Numbered from the stretch's first letter, positions 8,809 to 17,430 are shown. The stretch is DNA of 64,000 nucleotides from JAMQPK01 sp963782595 (GCA_963782595.1 CAWAKJ010000007.1:186001-250000); one strand, 5' to 3'. Notes: a model not told the origin generated them from the letters alone. Numbers and translations are program-made.

Positions 8809-8942
8809 CGAACCGAGTCAGGATCATTCTAAGAGTCTTGCTGGTTGGTGTCGCCGTGCTTGGGCGCTCTTCGACGATGGGACATGCCGGCTGCTGCGGA
8901 TCCCTCGGTCAGGCAGCGACCTCGTTGGGCCTTGACCGTTGA
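8805..8942 (+). CDS. Possible 45-residue hydrophobic peptide coupled to the VOC gene
   Basis: An ORF whose ATG overlaps the stop of the VOC gene (ATGA), a standard arrangement for translational coupling. The peptide begins MTNRVRIILRVLLVGVAVLG, which reads like a short membrane anchor or signal peptide, followed by a Gly/Ala/Cys-rich tail. I know of no family. It may be chance; the evidence is only the overlap and the hydrophobic N-terminus. Confidence 0.35.
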   Translation: MTNRVRIILRVLLVGVAVLGRSSTMGHAGCCGSLGQAATSLGLDR

Positions 8943-8947
8943 CGACT

Positions 8948-9001
8948 CCCAGGCCCGAAGCCCTTCCTAGGAAGCCCGAAGCCAGGAGCCGGAAGCCAGC
9001 G
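8948..9001. repeat. Heptad tract (CCGAAGC type)
   Basis: Consecutive 7-mers from 8955: CCGAAGC, CCTTCCT, AGGAAGC, CCGAAGC, CAGGAGC, CGGAAGC. The central CCTTCCTAGGAAGC part is self-complementary. The tract ends 32 bp before the TPR gene. Confidence 0.7.
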
Positions 9002-9033
9002 TAGAATGGCGGGCACCACAAGCGAGGTCAGCC

Positions 9034-10131
9034 ATGAACAGGAGCGCCGCGGCCGCCGTCGTTCTGTCCCTCTCGTTGGCGTCTCCAGCGCTGGCGTGGC
9101 AATCAGATCCCGGGGCGTACCGCGTGACCGGAAGGGCCGTCATGGAGGATGGCTCGCCTCTGCCCAATCCGGCGATGGTCGAGCTGGTCTGCAACGGTCA
9201 AGTCCGCAAGCGTGTCAAACCCTACGCGAACGGCGACTTCATTCTCGCGCTCGGCAACGACAGTTCGGATGACAGCGATCTGACCATGCCTCGCAGCGCG
9301 GCATCGGCCGGCGCCCTTCCGTTCAGCACGACCGGACAGAAGCTCGGCGGCGAAGATGCGGGTCGGTTCGACTTCAGCGGCTGCGAGCTGCGCGCGACGC
9401 TGGCCGGCTTCCATTCCAATCGCATCGCACTCGGACCGCGGCGGCGTCTCGACAATTCCGAGATCGGTCAGCTGGTGCTGCGCAACCTGTCGGGCGTCGA
9501 TCCCATCATGGTCAGTGCCAACACGCTTGCAGCGCCGCCGCAGGCCCGGCTGGCCTTCGACAATGCGCGCCGCGAGGTTCAGAAGGAGAAACCCGACTAC
9601 GCAATCGCGCTCGGCGAATTGAAGAAGGCGATCGACGGATACCCGACGTTCGCGGCAGCATGGCATCTGCTGGGTATTACGCGGCTGGCGCGGAAAGACA
9701 CGGCCGGTGCGCAAGAGGCATTCAGAAAAGCGATCGACGCCGATGCCACCTATATCGAGCCATACGTGGAGCTGGCGTCGCAGGAACTCTTGCAGCAGCG
9801 TTGGGCGGAGGCCGCCAAGTGGATCGATCCAGCGCTGAAATTGAATCCGCAGATTCCTTACGCGAACTATCTGGCCGCGTCCGCTCATTTCCAGCTCGGC
9901 AACCTCGACGCAGCCGAGCGATCGGCGCTCGTGTTATGGAAGACACGCGAGGTCGAGAGATATCCGCTGACGCATTACATTCTGGGCGGCATCAAGGCGC
10001 AGCGGGGCGACTTCGAATCAGCCGCTGCCCGATTCCGCGATTTCCTGGCCACCAAACCCGATGCCGCGATTACCCAGTCGGTGACCGAGCTGCTGGCCGA
10101 TTGGGAGCGCGAGGGCAGAATCACGAAATAA
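9034..10131 (+). CDS. Secreted TPR protein with N-terminal beta-sandwich domain
   Basis: A 365-residue protein with a signal peptide (residues 1-21, SPALA/W). The first half (about 25-150) opens with YRVTGRAVMEDGSPLPNPAMVELVCNG, the start of a carboxypeptidase-regulatory/CnaB-like beta-sandwich. The second half (about 165-360) has four to five tetratricopeptide repeats (for example AAWHLLGITRLARKDTAGAQEAFRKAI). Proteins of this layout are common in Acidobacteria and probably act as periplasmic or outer-membrane scaffolds. It is followed 21 bp later by mscL, in the same direction. Confidence 0.8.
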   Translation: MNRSAAAAVVLSLSLASPALAWQSDPGAYRVTGRAVMEDGSPLPNPAMVELVCNGQVRKRVKPYANGDFILALGNDSSDDSDLTMPRSAASAGALPFSTTGQKLGGEDAGRFDFSGCELRATLAGFHSNRIALGPRRRLDNSEIGQLVLRNLSGVDPIMVSANTLAAPPQARLAFDNARREVQKEKPDYAIALGELKKAIDGYPTFAAAWHLLGITRLARKDTAGAQEAFRKAIDADATYIEPYVELASQELLQQRWAEAAKWIDPALKLNPQIPYANYLAASAHFQLGNLDAAERSALVLWKTREVERYPLTHYILGGIKAQRGDFESAAARFRDFLATKPDAAITQSVTELLADWEREGRITK

Positions 10132-10152
10132 CACCCACACGCGAGGCATTCC

Positions 10153-10554
10153 ATGTTGCGAGGATTCAAAGAGTTCGTGCTGCGCGGAAACGTTCTCGAT
10201 CTCGCTGTTGCCGTGGTCATCGGCGCAGCGTTCGGGACCGTGGTCAATTCGATGGTGAAGGGGCTCATTACGCCGCTCATCGGCGCGATTGTGGGGCAGC
10301 CCGATTTCTCGGCCCTGGTCGTCACGATCAACGGCTCCCAGTTTCTTATCGGCGACCTGTTGAACGCCGTCATCTCGTTCCTGTTGGTCGCGGCCGCAGT
10401 CTATTTCTTCATCGTCGCACCGGTGAACGCGATCATGGCTCGGAGCCGGCGCGGTGAGGCGCCCGATCCCACCAAGAAGAAATGCCCGGAGTGCCTCAGC
10501 GAGGTGCCGGCCGCGGCGCGTCGGTGCGCGTTCTGCACGTCAACCCTGGGCTGA
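10153..10554 (+). CDS. mscL: Large-conductance mechanosensitive channel MscL with zinc-ribbon tail
   Basis: A 133-residue MscL. The N-terminal motif FKEFVLRGNVLDLAVAVVIG and the first pore helix are typical, followed by a periplasmic loop and TM2 (about residues 75-95). MscL opens directly under membrane tension and releases solutes on osmotic downshock. After the usual cytoplasmic helix the protein ends in a CPEC...CAFC pair of CxxC motifs (residues about 113-129), a small zinc-ribbon-like knob. Such tails occur in a subset of MscL proteins. The start has a GAGG site. Confidence 0.95.
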   Translation: MLRGFKEFVLRGNVLDLAVAVVIGAAFGTVVNSMVKGLITPLIGAIVGQPDFSALVVTINGSQFLIGDLLNAVISFLLVAAAVYFFIVAPVNAIMARSRRGEAPDPTKKKCPECLSEVPAAARRCAFCTSTLG

Positions 10555-10570
10555 GGCATAATCACGCCCT

Positions 10571-11638
10571 ATGCGTGAGAAACCAGGCATCAATCGGCGC
10601 TCGTTCCTCTCCTCCAGTACCGCCGCGGCCGCTGCGTCGCTTATGGCGCCGTCCATGTTGGCGCAGTCTCAGCGCCTGCCCATCGGGCCCGAGCCGATCC
10701 GCTATCCATCCAGCGTCTGGAAGGTGCTGGACGAACGCTTCAGGAAGTACATGATCGGCAACACGCCGCTCGTGCGGGAGTGGACCGGTTCGCTGTGGGC
10801 GGAAGGACCAGCGTGGAATGGCGTCGGGCGCTATGTCGTGTTCAGCGATATTCCCAACAACGTACAGCTGCGTTGGGACGAGGTGACCGGACAGGTCACG
10901 CCGCTGCGCACGCCGTCCAACTTTTCGAACGGCAACACGTTCGACTGGCAGGGCCGGCAGATTTCGTGCGAGCACCAGACGGCGCGCGTCGTCCGCTACG
11001 AATTTCAAGGCGAGCCGACGGTTCTCGCCTCGACGTTCGAGGGCAAGCGCCTCAATGCGCCGAACGATGCGATCGTGCATCCGACAGGCGGCGGAATTCT
11101 TTTCAGCGATCCTGGTTATGGCAGCCACTTCTACTACGAAGGCACTTTGCGCGAGCTCGAGTTGCCGACGAGCGTCTACTACATCGACGGTCAGACTGCC
11201 CGGCTGACGAAGCTGACCGACGAGATCCTGAAACCGAACGGGCTGTGCTTCTCCCCCGACTACCGCATCCTTTATGTGGCCGACACCGCGCCAACGCACC
11301 ATCCAAAGGAGAAGGCCAAGATCATTGCGTGGGATGTTCAGAACAACGGCGCGCGGCTCGCCAACCGGCGGGTGTTCGCGACGCTGGATGTCGGGTTCCA
11401 TGACGGCATCCGGGCCGACGCCGATGGGAATCTGTGGTGCGCGACGGGGTTCGGCGGCGAAGGTGTGGACGGGGTGCACATTTATGCACCCGACGGCACG
11501 AAAATCGGTCAGGTGCTGATGCCCGAAGGGACCGCGAACCTCTGTTTCGTCGGGGCTCACCGCAACCGGTTGTTCATGACGGCGAGCCAGTCGGTCTACA
11601 CGCTTTACACGGCTGCAAAAGGGGCCCATAGCAGTTAA
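10571..11638 (+). CDS. Tat-exported SMP-30/gluconolactonase-family protein
   Basis: A 355-residue six-bladed beta-propeller of the SMP-30/gluconolactonase/LRE family. It begins with a twin-arginine signal (NRRSFLSSS, then an Ala-rich hydrophobic stretch), so it is exported folded. Expected metal-site segments are visible: WAEGPAWNG (Glu), NAPNDAIVH (Asn/Asp), KPNGLCFSPD (Asn) and HDGIRADADGN (Asp). The likely reaction is hydrolysis of a sugar lactone in the periplasm, which would suit the nearby sugar dehydrogenases. A related gene lies at 52660. Confidence 0.88.
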   Translation: MREKPGINRRSFLSSSTAAAAASLMAPSMLAQSQRLPIGPEPIRYPSSVWKVLDERFRKYMIGNTPLVREWTGSLWAEGPAWNGVGRYVVFSDIPNNVQLRWDEVTGQVTPLRTPSNFSNGNTFDWQGRQISCEHQTARVVRYEFQGEPTVLASTFEGKRLNAPNDAIVHPTGGGILFSDPGYGSHFYYEGTLRELELPTSVYYIDGQTARLTKLTDEILKPNGLCFSPDYRILYVADTAPTHHPKEKAKIIAWDVQNNGARLANRRVFATLDVGFHDGIRADADGNLWCATGFGGEGVDGVHIYAPDGTKIGQVLMPEGTANLCFVGAHRNRLFMTASQSVYTLYTAAKGAHSS

Positions 11639-11748
11639 GGCTTTTGGCCGAAATCCCTTGGAAATATGGTAGATTCCTCGCAAGTACTTGGAGCCCCCAG
11701 CTCCGCCACATGCCCGTACGCGTCACGCGTTCGGAGATTGGGGACTCT

Positions 11749-12240
11749 ATGTTCAGTCTCACGCTGCTCGATCACCTGAACCTCACTTTCAGCCAGGTCG
11801 CGGATCGTCACAAAGCGCACACGAACGCTGCAGAGTCCTACAGGAAGTGGAATCGCCGGCTGAGAGGCCTCGAGGCGCTTCTGATCGGTGGTGTGACCAT
11901 CTCCGCCGCCGGAGCCGCGTTTGGTCACGGGCAGGTTCTCGCCACCGTCGCGGCGTCGCTCGCCGGCGCCGCGCTGATTGTGCTGCTCGTGAACCTGACG
12001 TTCGAGTTCGAGACCTCTGCGCACGCGCACGCGGCCTGCAGCACGCATCTGTGGTCGATTCGCGAACGGTACGGTTCATTGCTCTCCGATCTTCGCGAAG
12101 GCGCGCTCGATCTGCAGGAAGCGCGGTTTCGTCGGGACCAGTTGATGGACGAGCTCAGGTCGATGTACGAGAAGACCGCCGTGACGCCGCTGGGCGAGAT
12201 CGAGGTCGCTCCGCAGCAGACGACCGCGACCGCCGCGTAG
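11749..12240 (+). CDS. Solo SLATT-like two-transmembrane protein
   Basis: A 163-residue protein that reads like a SLATT domain (SMODS- and SLOG-associating 2TM effector). An N-terminal amphipathic region with a DRHKAHTNAAESYRKW segment is followed by two closely spaced membrane helices (about residues 42-60 and 64-83), then a cytoplasmic helical region with SIRERYGSLLSDL and a helical tail ending near residue 145. In known systems SLATT proteins are membrane effectors beside nucleotide cyclases or SLOG sensors. None is adjacent here, so a defence role is unproven. The start at 11749 is chosen to match the domain; upstream in-frame ATGs exist at 11644 and 11710. A strong hairpin follows 6 bp after the stop. 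Confidence 0.65.
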   Translation: MFSLTLLDHLNLTFSQVADRHKAHTNAAESYRKWNRRLRGLEALLIGGVTISAAGAAFGHGQVLATVAASLAGAALIVLLVNLTFEFETSAHAHAACSTHLWSIRERYGSLLSDLREGALDLQEARFRRDQLMDELRSMYEKTAVTPLGEIEVAPQQTTATAA

Positions 12241-12246
12241 CGCTGC

Positions 12247-12305
12247 AAAACGGTTCCGGGATCCGTTTCCGAAAACGGTTCCGAAACGGATCCCGGAACC
12301 GTTTT
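12247..12305. terminator. 23-bp perfect inverted repeat, terminator-like
   Basis: Arms 12247-12269 and 12283-12305 are perfectly complementary (23 bp) around a 13-nt loop, starting 6 bp after the SLATT gene stop. The right arm ends in a run of five Ts, so it could be an intrinsic terminator. The length and the repeated word CGGTTCC in arms and loop are more than a terminator needs, so it may also be a dispersed palindromic repeat. Confidence 0.7.
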
Positions 12306-12365
12306 TGCGCCTTGACATCGGCCCACCCGCGGAGTAGAACGAGCGAAGGAAAACGCCTCCAAATA

Positions 12366-13403
12366 ATGAGATACAGCACCTTCGCCGTCCTCGTTGCGGT
12401 CGGTTTGTCGGGAGTACGTGTGCCTGCTCAGGCACCGGCGGCGCCCAGTCACGATCTTCCCAATCCTTATCAGGACGCGGTTCGAAACTGGGGCGTCCTT
12501 CCTGACAGCCGCACATGGGGCTCCACCGCCGGCGTCGAGATCGGGCCGCGCAACGAGATCTGGGCCATCGATCGCTGCGGTGTCAACAGCTGCGACGGCT
12601 CGACCCTGCCATCGGTGCACCTCATGGATCTCGCGACGGGCCGTCCGACGAAGAGCATCGGCGAAGGCCTCTTCGTCTTTCCGCACGGCCTGCACGTCGA
12701 CCGCGACGGCAATATCTGGGTGACCGACGCGCTTGCGAGCAAAGACGGCACGAAAGGGCACCAGGTCATCAAGCTTTCACCCGATGGCAAGGTGCTGATG
12801 CGGCTCGGCACCGCGGGCGTGGCGGGAGGTGGCCCTACCCACTTCAACGAGCCGTCCGACGTGGTGACGGCGCCCAACGGCGACATCTTCGTGGCCGACG
12901 GCCACTCGGGGCAGAATCCAAAGGTGCCCCCCGACTACGTGACCCGCGTGGCGAAATTTTCAAAAGACGGGAAATTCATCAAAGAATGGGGCAAACTGGG
13001 CACTGGTCCCGGCGAGTTCAGGAATGCCCATGCCCTGGCGCTCGACTCGCGCGGCCGCGTCTTCGTGGGCGATCGCGGAAACGCGCGCCTGCAGATTTTC
13101 GACGCCGAGGGCACGTTTGTCGCCGAGTGGAAACAGTTCGGGCGTCCGAGTGGCCTTTACATCGACAAAGCCGATAAGCTGTATGTGATCGACGCCGATT
13201 CGACCTCTGCCAACAATCCCGGCTGGAAGAAGGGCATTCGCATCGGGAACGCACGTGATGGCAAGGTCGTGGCGTTCGTCGCCGGCCACCAGACCGAGAA
13301 CCCGGACGGCGCTGCGGGCGAAGGCATTGTCTCGGACCCGGCTGGGAATTTATACGCGGCGGAAAACACGCTCCGCGGTGTGACGAAGTACGCTAAACGC
13401 TGA
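12366..13403 (+). CDS. Secreted NHL-repeat (six-bladed propeller) protein
   Basis: A 345-residue protein with a signal peptide (about residues 1-20) and five to six NHL repeats, of the kind found in peptidyl-alpha-hydroxyglycine lyase-like proteins. Repeat signatures include HGLHVDRDGNIWVTDA, EPSDVVTAPNGDIFVADG, NAHALALDSRGRVFVGDR and GIVSDPAGNLYAAEN. The ATG at 12366 is chosen because the longer frame upstream has no signal peptide and runs through the SLATT gene. It is the first of three genes with gaps of 10 and 11 bp (subunit-3-like protein, GMC oxidoreductase). It may act as a periplasmic partner or lactonase for that oxidoreductase; this is inferred. Confidence 0.85.
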   Translation: MRYSTFAVLVAVGLSGVRVPAQAPAAPSHDLPNPYQDAVRNWGVLPDSRTWGSTAGVEIGPRNEIWAIDRCGVNSCDGSTLPSVHLMDLATGRPTKSIGEGLFVFPHGLHVDRDGNIWVTDALASKDGTKGHQVIKLSPDGKVLMRLGTAGVAGGGPTHFNEPSDVVTAPNGDIFVADGHSGQNPKVPPDYVTRVAKFSKDGKFIKEWGKLGTGPGEFRNAHALALDSRGRVFVGDRGNARLQIFDAEGTFVAEWKQFGRPSGLYIDKADKLYVIDADSTSANNPGWKKGIRIGNARDGKVVAFVAGHQTENPDGAAGEGIVSDPAGNLYAAENTLRGVTKYAKR

Positions 13404-13413
13404 AGGAGACATC

Positions 13414-14004
13414 ATGAGCACCCGAGGTAAATCTCGACGAACCTTTCTCATCGAATCCGCGGCAGGCCTGAGCGGCGCCTGGGTCGCGGCGAACTACTCG
13501 GGCATTCTTGCCGCCGAGAAATACGTGCTCAGGGCAGCGCAGTCGGGCAAGCCGGTCAGCTTCCAGTTCTTCACGCCGGATCAGGCGATGGAGGTCGAGG
13601 CGGTGGCCGCGCAGATCATCCCGACCGACGAAACGCCCGGCGCGCGCGAGGCGCGTGTCATCAACTTCATCGACAGAGCGCTCTCCACATTTGCCAAGAA
13701 CAATCAGTCGCAATACACGAAGGGCATCGCCGAGCTGCAGGCGCAGACGACGCAGATGTTCCCGACGGCGACCAAGTTCTCGGCGCTGCCGTCTGACCAG
13801 CAGATCAAGGTGCTGACCGCCATGGAGAAGACACCGTTCTTCAATACGGTCCGCACGCACACCATCATCGGGTTCTTCGCGAGCCCGGTGCATGGCGGCA
13901 ACCAGGACAAGGCTGGCTGGAAGCTCATCGGCTACGATGACTCGCTGAACTTCAGGCCGCCGTTCGGCTATTACGATGCTCAGGATCCCGCTGGCAAGCG
14001 CTGA
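13414..14004 (+). CDS. Gluconate 2-dehydrogenase subunit 3-like protein (Tat signal)
   Basis: A 196-residue protein of the gluconate 2-dehydrogenase subunit 3 family. It starts with a twin-arginine motif (SRRTFLIES) and hydrophobic stretch, then the helical domain with AVAAQIIPTDETPGAREARVINFID (split here across about residues 66-90). In characterised enzymes this small subunit carries the FAD-containing large subunit across the Tat pathway, which fits the GMC gene 11 bp downstream. Both genes are preceded by GAAGGAGA-type ribosome binding sites. Confidence 0.88.
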   Translation: MSTRGKSRRTFLIESAAGLSGAWVAANYSGILAAEKYVLRAAQSGKPVSFQFFTPDQAMEVEAVAAQIIPTDETPGAREARVINFIDRALSTFAKNNQSQYTKGIAELQAQTTQMFPTATKFSALPSDQQIKVLTAMEKTPFFNTVRTHTIIGFFASPVHGGNQDKAGWKLIGYDDSLNFRPPFGYYDAQDPAGKR

Positions 14005-14015
14005 AGGAGACGACC

Positions 14016-15683
14016 ATGAGACAGTACACGCCAAATACTGAAGTCGATTTCGTCGTCATCGGGTCGGGAGCAGCGGGCGGCATCATGGCCAAGCAGCTTT
14101 CGCAGGCCGGGTTTTCCGTTGTTGTGCTCGAACAGGGCGGCTGGGGAAAGTACGGGCGCGACAGCGAATACAACAAGGACGAGTGGCTCAATCGTAACCT
14201 CGCCCAGGAAGATCGCCTGATGAGCGATCCGACCCGCCAGCGCAACACATTCCGGCGCAACGACACGGAAAAGGCGACGTCCGGCACGCACAGCTACGGC
14301 TGCGTTGTCGGCGGCGGCACCGTCACCTACGGCGGCAGCAGCTGGCGCCATCTGCCGTACGAGTTCAACGAGCTCTCGAGCGATCCCACCATCCCGTCGG
14401 GCACCGGCATGGCCGACTGGCCGATCACTTATGCGGAGATCGAGCCGTACTACGTGCAGGCCGAATGGGAGATGGGTATTTCGGGTCAGCGCGTGAACTC
14501 ACCGTTTGTCGCGCCCATGTCGAAAGACTATCCGGTTCCCGCGGTTCCGCTGAAAAGCTCGGGTGCCCTGTTCAACATTGCCGCGAAGAAGCTGGGGCTC
14601 ACCGTCGTGCCCGGCCCGCTGGCGATCATCACCCGGCCGTACATGGGCCGTGCCGCGTGCGTGAACTGCGGCATCTGCTCCGGCTACGGATGCCACGTGC
14701 GCGCGCGATCGAGCTCTGCGGTGACGATGCTGCCGCTCGCGCAGAAAACCGGCCGCTGCGAGATTCGCGTGAACAGCTACGTTCGTGAGATCTCGGTCAA
14801 CAACGCGGGACGCGTGACCGGCGTCGTCTACTTTGATGCCCAGAAGCGCGAGATCCAGCAGCGCGCCAAGGCCGTTGTCCTTTCGGCGAACGGCACCGAG
14901 TCGGCCCGGTTGCTGCTGCTCTCGAAATCGGCGAAATACCCCGACGGTCTGGCGAACACGAACGGCGTCGTCGGGAAGTACCTGATGCTTGGAAACGGCG
15001 CGGGCGCGAGCGGGCTGTTTGAGCATCCAATGAACGAGTACAAGGGCGTCATTTCAGGCGTCGGCATCGTCGACTACGTACCGTCGGATCCGAAGCGCGG
15101 CTTCTACGGCGGCGGCCGTCTGACGGCGCGCGGTTACGAGACCCCGCTCGGCATGGGTCTCAACGGATTGTCTCCGGATGCGCCGCGCTGGGGCGCCGGC
15201 TACAAGAAAGCGCTCAGGGAACAAGCCAACCACAAGATGACGATCACGTGCTTCACGACGCAGATGCCGCTGGAGACCAACCGTGTCGATCTCGATCCGG
15301 ACGTGAAGGACGAGTGGGGTCTGCCGGCCATGCGCATCACGTCGACTAGTCATCCCGACGACATGAAGTGCGCGAATTTCTTCCATCAGAAGTCGATCGA
15401 GATTCTGAAGGCCGCGGGCGCAACCCAGGTGTGGTCCAGTCCGCCCGGAGACAGCCGGGGCGGCGCGCACAATCGCGGCAGCTGCCGGATGGGGAACGAT
15501 CCGAAGACGTCGGTCGTCGACAAGTTCCACAAGGCGCACGACGTCCAGAATCTGTGGGTCGTGGATGGCAGCAATCTCGTCACCGGCGGCCGCAATCACC
15601 CGACGATGACGATTCAGGCGCTGGCCTTCCGCGCGGCCGAGCACCTTATCAAAGCTGCGAAGACGGGCATCCTCAAGACGTAG
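14016..15683 (+). CDS. GMC-family FAD-dependent dehydrogenase, large subunit
   Basis: A 555-residue glucose-methanol-choline oxidoreductase. The N-terminal dinucleotide-binding motif is VVIGSGAAGGIMAKQL, and the C-terminal active-site region has HNRGSCRMG and RNHPTMTIQALAFR. A tight cysteine group, Cys215, Cys218, Cys221 and Cys226, lies where FAD-glucose and fructose dehydrogenases hold a [3Fe-4S] cluster, so an iron-sulfur centre is plausible. There is no signal peptide; export would depend on the Tat-tagged subunit encoded just upstream. The substrate is probably a sugar or polyol. The usual multihaem cytochrome subunit is absent from the operon. Confidence 0.9.
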   Translation: MRQYTPNTEVDFVVIGSGAAGGIMAKQLSQAGFSVVVLEQGGWGKYGRDSEYNKDEWLNRNLAQEDRLMSDPTRQRNTFRRNDTEKATSGTHSYGCVVGGGTVTYGGSSWRHLPYEFNELSSDPTIPSGTGMADWPITYAEIEPYYVQAEWEMGISGQRVNSPFVAPMSKDYPVPAVPLKSSGALFNIAAKKLGLTVVPGPLAIITRPYMGRAACVNCGICSGYGCHVRARSSSAVTMLPLAQKTGRCEIRVNSYVREISVNNAGRVTGVVYFDAQKREIQQRAKAVVLSANGTESARLLLLSKSAKYPDGLANTNGVVGKYLMLGNGAGASGLFEHPMNEYKGVISGVGIVDYVPSDPKRGFYGGGRLTARGYETPLGMGLNGLSPDAPRWGAGYKKALREQANHKMTITCFTTQMPLETNRVDLDPDVKDEWGLPAMRITSTSHPDDMKCANFFHQKSIEILKAAGATQVWSSPPGDSRGGAHNRGSCRMGNDPKTSVVDKFHKAHDVQNLWVVDGSNLVTGGRNHPTMTIQALAFRAAEHLIKAAKTGILKT

Positions 15684-15703
15684 CGCTTCTCAGGCAAACG
15701 GCA

Positions 15704-15743
15704 AACAGGAGATCAGGAGGTAAACACCTTCTGGTCTCCTGTT
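15704..15743. terminator. 18-bp hairpin between convergent genes
   Basis: Arms 15704-15721 and 15726-15743 pair over 18 bp (16 Watson-Crick, two G-U) around a 4-nt loop. It occupies the gap between the GMC stop and the convergent CnaB-type gene, so a bidirectional terminator is likely. The arms carry the recurrent AACAGGAGATCAGGAG word also seen at 17114, 17402 and 39675. Confidence 0.7.
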
Positions 15744-15747
15744 CTAT

Positions 15748-17081
15748 TCAGCGCCTCACCACCGACAAAATCAGTTCCAACGTTTTGATGTTCTCTTCAT
15801 GCGCAATGAAGGGGACCGACGCCAGTGCCCGTGCGCGACCCGGCACGCGTGGATCGGTGTACGAGCTGTGTGCGATGTAACTGAGTCCCTGCCCGTTTGA
15901 ATGATGGCCGATACGTGCTTCCATCTCTCGTGGCCGTCGGACAACGAGACTGACGCACCGGCTGCCGGCTTCCCATCCTGGAATGTGACGGTGCCCGTGA
16001 TGCGATAGGACGGTGGCATTGGTGGGATGGTCATGCGAGCGAGTTGAAGGCGCTCGCCAACGCGAACTTCGAAGGGAATCGCATTTGCCGGATCGGCTGC
16101 GTCAGGATGAAATCTGGTTGGAGACACGATGCCGGAATCCGGCCCTTGCGCGAGATTGACGCCAAGAACGTAGCGGCCGGCCGGGACCTCCGTGAACTCG
16201 AACTGGCCGGTAGCGTCCGTTCTCGTGGAGTGAGGCTCGCGGAATAGCCCCTTGCCCACAAGCGCAGCCGGGGTTGCCTCGACGATGGCATTCATCACAG
16301 GGCGGCCCTGGGAGTCGGTGATCGATCCGGTGATGCGGGTGTCGTATCGGATGCCGAAGTTTGTGGCGTGACAGGCTCTCGTGTCGCTCAACTCGAGCCT
16401 CCTGGCCAGGAAGGCCGTCGAAAACGGCGGGGGCGGCAGGGCTGTCAGCTCATATCGGCCCGTCGGAACACCCGTGATCTCGTAGCGTCCATCTCCGCCG
16501 CTGCGCGCCTGGAAGGACCGGCCAGATCCGCGCAGCGTCAGTTCGATTCCGCCTACGGGTCCTCGATCGCGAAATTCACCTGTCGCCAGGTCGCTGTCCC
16601 AATGGTTGATCGTGCCGAAGACGCGAGCGCCGTTCGACGGAGTCGAGAGCGTGTCGAAGAACCTGATGTCTTCCGCACCCTCTGCGAACGGCCGCGTTCG
16701 CGAACAGATTGACACATGAATGCGGGTACCGTCTTTCGATCGTCTGGCATACACAACGTAGCGTTCGCCAGGCTTGAACGCATATCCGCATGACGCGTCG
16801 TTGTCTGAGGTAAAAACCGTTATCGAGGTGCCTTCCATTCCACGCGACGGAACCGCATCCTGGAACTCGACGCGTACACGCGCGTCGAGCGCGGCGCCGG
16901 GATTCGGCGTCACGCTGCGCACGGTACCGACGAAGACGACCTCCGACTGAAAATAATCCTGACAGGGCGGGCCCACCTGATCGCACTGGCAAGCTTTTGC
17001 CTGACGAACATCGGCCGTAAGCACGAGCGCAAGCGCTGCCACCAGAATCGGCCATCGCATAGCGGGAGACCTCACAACCAT
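15748..17081 (-). pseudogene. Frameshifted secreted CnaB/carboxypeptidase-regulatory-like protein
   Basis: The main frame (17081 down to 15771) encodes a signal peptide, a Cys-rich N-terminal domain (CQCDQVGPPCQDYF), and three carboxypeptidase-regulatory-like beta-sandwich repeats (GRYEITGVPTGRYEL, GQFEFTEVPAGRYVLGV, and YRITGTVTFQDGKPAAGASV). After DGHERW the frame becomes low quality. A second minus-strand frame continues convincingly (SYIAHSSYTDPRVPG, then SVPFIAHEENIKTLELILS) and stops at 15748. The switch falls near 15920-15930 at a GAGAG run, fitting one dinucleotide duplication or a 1-nt indel. Either a recent pseudogene or an assembly error; without it the protein would be about 445 residues. 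The start is 17081 or 17060. Confidence 0.8.
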
Positions 17082-17113
17082 TAGACGCCTGAACGTCTAT
17101 GTGAACAAATCCT

Positions 17114-17141
17114 AACAGGAGGTTGAGAGATTAGGAGGAAT
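17114..17141. repeat. Heptad tract (AACAGGA type)
   Basis: Units AACAGGA, GGTTGAG, AGATTAG, GAGGAAT. It is roughly the reverse complement of the tract at 17402-17430, giving a 300-bp interval bracketed by inverted heptad tracts. Confidence 0.6.
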
Positions 17142-17217
17142 TCGGCAAAAAGCGGAAACACGACGACGCGACGAGCGCGACGACGCGAAAACGCCACGTC
17201 CCCACGACAACCACAGA

Positions 17218-17320
17218 GTCCTGAATCGACGTCGCGCCCTTGGCGCGCGCGGAGACGAAAACAGCCGAATATCAAGAGCCCGGATTCGTGCCGCTCTTGT
17301 ATTCGGCTGATTTTCGTCTC
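17218..17320. repeat. Dispersed palindromic element, copy 1 of 2
   Basis: A conserved lead (ATCGACGTCGCGCCCTTGGC and following GC-rich bases) precedes a long hairpin. The arms are 17252-17279 and 17293-17320, complementary over about 27 bp with two single-base bulges, and the loop is 13 nt. The lead and stem recur at 39778-39860, where the loop matches better in the inverted orientation. Confidence 0.75.
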
Positions 17321-17401
17321 AGCGCGTGGGCCGCATCCGCGGCCCACGACGTCGATGCCGCCGACGGACTCACCGACGCCCAAGCGAAGAATGTCGCGGC
17401 C

Positions 17402-17430
17402 CTCCTCCTGAACTCCTAATCTCCTGTGAG
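17402..17430. repeat. Heptad tract (TCCTCCT/GAACTCC type)
   Basis: Units TCCTCCT, GAACTCC, TAATCTC, CTGTGAG, complementary to the AACAGGAG words at 17114. A further CTCCTGTGA lies at 17491-17499, just before the GluQ-RS start. Confidence 0.6.

Noticed and set aside
11749..12240. Complete CBASS-like defence system
   Set aside because: No cyclase, SLOG or accessory gene next to the SLATT-like protein.
11688..12365. Long N-terminal extension of the NHL protein
   Set aside because: It runs through the SLATT gene and the palindrome; the signal peptide at 12366 marks the true start.
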